DNA from: ZC4RG30 sp039917615 | Lineage (GTDB): Bacteria; Pseudomonadota; Gammaproteobacteria; Steroidobacterales; Steroidobacteraceae | Assembly: GCA_039917615.1 (NCBI GenBank) | Contig: JBDSJD010000017.1 | Coordinates: forward strand, 278,071-342,070 | Direction: 5' to 3' | DNA: 64,000 nucleotides | Shown: one piece after another, positions 61,799 to 64,000 of the stretch | Position numbering within the stretch: the first letter of the stretch is position 1 | Layout of the letters: every line of letters begins with the position of its first letter | Made by a program: the position numbers and the translations under genes | Notes under the pieces: generated by a model | Seen by the model: the letters and a program-made list of their open reading frames with translations, nothing else | Databases searched by the model: none | What the model was told of the DNA's origin: nothing

Positions 61799-62839
61799 AT
61801 GTCACACAATGACCACGGAATCTCGAAGACTGCTATCTGGGTATGTGCAGCTCGCGCCATTGGCTCCCGGGAGCCGGATCCAGCCATTCGAAATCCGGAC
61901 ATCCTCGCGGAGAAATTGCTGGGGGATCCGTCGCAACTGGATCTGGATCATCCTGTGATCGATGCGCTGGGCAAGTCCTACGAAGCTGCGATGCAGGAGA
62001 TTGAGGTGGCGAACACGGTCCGCGCCATGACGGAGCGCACCAGGTTCATCGACCAGGCACTTGAACGCGCAGTTTCGGCAGGAATATCCCAATGCCTGAT
62101 CGTGGGTGCGGGCTACGACTCTCGTGCGTATCGATATCGGGAACTGCTCGGCCACGTGCGCATCTTCGAGGTGGACAGGACGCAGACCTCGGCATTCAAG
62201 CGAAGCCGCGTCGATGCCGCGCTGGGTGGGCCACCCGCAAACCTGACGTACGTCGCGGTGGATCTGGAGCGTGACGCATTGCCAGACGCGCTTGCACGGC
62301 AAGGCTACGACCTGTCGCTGCCAACGTTTGTGGTCATGGAAGGCGTGACCATGTACGTGCAGGAAGAAGCGCTTCGCGCCACCTTCCGTTTCGTCGCAGC
62401 ACATGAGCCGGGTTCCAGCGTGGTCTTCGACTTCGCCACGCGAGCGATGATCGACGGCATGAAGGCTATTGATATCCAGAAGCTGCCGCCAGCCGCCAGA
62501 CCCTCCTTCGAGAAATTCCTGGAGATGATCCGGAACGAGCCATGGGTGTTCGGGATCCCCATGGGGACCGAGAAGGAGTTTCTCGCCGAGGTGGGTCTAG
62601 ACCTGCGCGAGATGCTGACCGTCGGCACTGAGGAGTCTGTCAGGCGGTACCTGACCCGGGCCGACGGCACGACGATGGGCGCCGAGGCTCACGCAAGGAC
62701 GGAGGCGATGCGTACGGCAATGCAGGAGCGCATGTTGGCACTGGACCCAGCCCAGCGTGAACAGGCCGTGTCCGCGATGCGCGAACAGGCGCGGCAGAAC
62801 GCATACCGAATCGCGGAGGCCTGTGTGCCGCCTGCCTGA
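61799..62839 (+). CDS. Class I SAM methyltransferase of the LCM/TIGR00027 family
   Basis: 346 aa from ATG 61799, preceded by GGGAGGG. SAM-binding LIVGAGYDSRAYRYRELLG, EVDRTQTSAFKRSRV, VAVDLERDALPDAL and FVVMEGVTMYVQEEALRATF match the leucine carboxyl methyltransferase-like bacterial family. N-terminal KTAIWVCAARAIGSREPDP is also characteristic. Substrate unknown. Follows the adaptor by 35 nt but may be independent. Confidence 0.9.
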   Translation: MSHNDHGISKTAIWVCAARAIGSREPDPAIRNPDILAEKLLGDPSQLDLDHPVIDALGKSYEAAMQEIEVANTVRAMTERTRFIDQALERAVSAGISQCLIVGAGYDSRAYRYRELLGHVRIFEVDRTQTSAFKRSRVDAALGGPPANLTYVAVDLERDALPDALARQGYDLSLPTFVVMEGVTMYVQEEALRATFRFVAAHEPGSSVVFDFATRAMIDGMKAIDIQKLPPAARPSFEKFLEMIRNEPWVFGIPMGTEKEFLAEVGLDLREMLTVGTEESVRRYLTRADGTTMGAEAHARTEAMRTAMQERMLALDPAQREQAVSAMREQARQNAYRIAEACVPPA

Positions 62840-63001
62840 AAAGCCAGAGGGGCTTGAAACCGAGTTCGCCGCGCAGGGTGATTTCGCCGGACGGCCAGCG
62901 GGTAACGCAACGGCCCTGACGAGCAGATCCGCACCGGGCGTCACCTTGGCAATACCGGAGTGATTGCGCATCGGGCGCCAGGGACGGGAGATCGCCGACG
63001 C

Positions 63002-64000
63002 CTATTTCGAGGATGCCACGATGGTGGGCAAGCTCCGCACCGTGATGAATGCGACCAAGCGACGCTTGGATGTGGCCTCTTCGGGTGCGGCTGACCGCCA
63101 ATCCCTCAGCCGTAAATCCAGCATCGCCGTCCCGCCGGAATCCAGCAGGATCTCGGCATCTACTTTCTTGGTATTGATGGTGGGAACACGTTGCCCATCG
63201 ACCACGAGAACGGTGCCGATGAGGGATATATCGGCACCGATGCCCAGCCTGATGCGCTTGTCAGGCCGCACGATTGGCGAGAACTTCAGGCGGAGATTTG
63301 CCGGCTGACCAGGTGCGCAACAAGGTGGGGTGCTTTGCTCGATCGAAGCCTGGGAACGACTCGCGACAGTAAACCGTGGCATGAAAATCACCTCTGCCCG
63401 GTTGGCGTTCACTCCGGCTTCCAGTGCTGTGATAGCCGAGCGATCCAGTCCAAAATCCAGTGTCCCCAACGCCCCGGTCCCCCCGGGCGGCGCGAGTCCC
63501 GTTATCTCGCGAATGAGGTCGTCGTCGACCATGGCGAAGACGCTTTCAATGAATACCTGATCCACCTGTACGTCCAGTCGTGCAACCAGCTCGCGAAGGG
63601 CGGGGAGATTTTGCGGGGTGTCATGGATCAGCAGCGTGTTGGTCCGTTCATCGATCGCAATGCTGCCTCTCGCGGAAAGCAGGTCGAGGCCGGGTGGTGA
63701 CTTCATCAGAGCAGCCAGGTCTTTCGCGCTTGCATAGTTGATCTTCAGATACGCAGCTTCCAGCGCTGGCGCGCTACCTGCCTCCTGCTGCTTCACTGTG
63801 TCCGGCATGGGCTTTGACGTTTCTGGCCCGGCCTCCGCCTTCGGCTCTTGCGACACCGCGTTTCCTGCAACAGCAGCGGCTTGCTCCACGACTGCCGCAG
63901 TTGCGAGTTGCACGGCAGGCTTTGCAGGCTGCTGTGGTGCATCCGCGCCCTGCGTGCACGCCACGATCGAGGTGAGTGCAATGAGGGTTGCACCCAGGAT
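63002..64000 (-). CDS. PilQ-like secretin-type lipoprotein, short and cut by the window edge
   Basis: At least 332 codons; the start lies beyond 64000. The visible end begins with a lipoprotein signal tail (LGATLIALTSIVAC). An Ala/Pro/Glu linker leads to a secretin N1-type domain (YLKINYASAKDLAALMKSPP, RGSIAIDERTNTLLIHDTPQ, LRELVARLDVQVDQVFIESVFAM), then only about 190 residues of secretin-like core (PTINTKKVDAEILLDSGGTAMLDLRL) that stop before the usual full barrel and S-domain. Looks like a truncated or specialised PilQ homologue rather than a complete secretin. The 162 nt to the left (62840-63001) hold no supported gene. Confidence 0.78.
   Translation of the reverse strand: MLGATLIALTSIVACTQGADAPQQPAKPAVQLATAAVVEQAAAVAGNAVSQEPKAEAGPETSKPMPDTVKQQEAGSAPALEAAYLKINYASAKDLAALMKSPPGLDLLSARGSIAIDERTNTLLIHDTPQNLPALRELVARLDVQVDQVFIESVFAMVDDDLIREITGLAPPGGTGALGTLDFGLDRSAITALEAGVNANRAEVIFMPRFTVASRSQASIEQSTPPCCAPGQPANLRLKFSPIVRPDKRIRLGIGADISLIGTVLVVDGQRVPTINTKKVDAEILLDSGGTAMLDLRLRDWRSAAPEEATSKRRLVAFITVRSLPTIVASSK

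Noticed and set aside
62640..63001. Small minus-strand gene between the methyltransferase and the PilQ-like gene
   Set aside because: Frames here overlap the methyltransferase 3' end, lack a ribosome-binding site and show no recognisable sequence.

Overview
The window is 64 kb of GC-rich, gene-dense bacterial DNA with short intergenic gaps and many 1-4 nt start/stop overlaps. A monomeric isocitrate dehydrogenase, a full glutamylated-putrescine pathway, outer-membrane lipoproteins, Tat-exported redox proteins, an exosortase with a VPEID-CTERM target and TorF porins point to a Gram-negative gammaproteobacterium. A Steroidobacterales/Nevskiales/Xanthomonadales-like lineage is my inference, with low certainty. 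I saw no rRNA, tRNA, CRISPR array or intact insertion sequence.

Layout. (1) 1-15.2 kb is an envelope redox locus. A minus-strand block encodes a partial TPR protein, a coiled-coil exported protein, a CxxC redoxin, a Tat-exported DUF1501-like protein, a LamG lipoprotein with two CxxCH motifs and a one-CxxCH protein. Divergent from it are an HzsA-like beta-propeller lipoprotein with two CxxCH motifs, two outer-membrane barrel proteins, a TlpA redoxin, a DUF4266 lipoprotein and a DUF3570 barrel. An ApbE flavin transferase lies just beyond a short ModE-like regulator and an orphan ModA. (2) 15.2-24.6 kb is mostly housekeeping: SYLF protein, AEC transporter, patatin/Omp85-like protein, TPR protein, monomeric IDH, agmatine deiminase and an HDOD-like protein. 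(3) 24.7-37.3 kb is a polyamine block: puuD-puuA-spuC-potFGHI, then a polyphosphate glucokinase, a methionine aminotransferase and a trans-sulfuration enzyme, all on the minus strand. Divergent from it are a glutamine-synthetase remnant and puuB. (4) 37.3-40.8 kb is a small accessory island with two PIN-toxin modules, an MFS transporter and a shortened ORF6N protein. (5) 40.9-47.6 kb holds a molybdenum hydroxylase pair (iorA/iorB type), rlmKL and a puuC-like aldehyde dehydrogenase. (6) 47.7-49.7 kb is a VPEID-CTERM peptide with its exosortase/CPBP-protease fusion. (7) 49.8-53.5 kb has a puuR-like regulator divergent from an omega-aminotransferase, then two tandem TorF porin paralogues. (8) 53.8-64 kb has a shortened TolC-family protein, glyoxylate/hydroxypyruvate reductase plus glycerate kinase, pyrophosphatase, an ABC/FtsX/HlyD export operon, a SAM methyltransferase and a partial PilQ-like lipoprotein.

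How the genes fit together. Agmatine deiminase, PotFGHI, SpuC, PuuA/B/C/D, an omega-aminotransferase and PuuR would give uptake and two parallel degradation routes for putrescine. The first 15 kb looks like one extracytoplasmic electron-transfer system that combines c-type haem, thiol-disulfide exchange and probably covalent flavin; this is the least described part of the window. Three genes (a glutamine synthetase, an ORF6N protein and a TolC-family protein) look shortened by in-frame internal loss.
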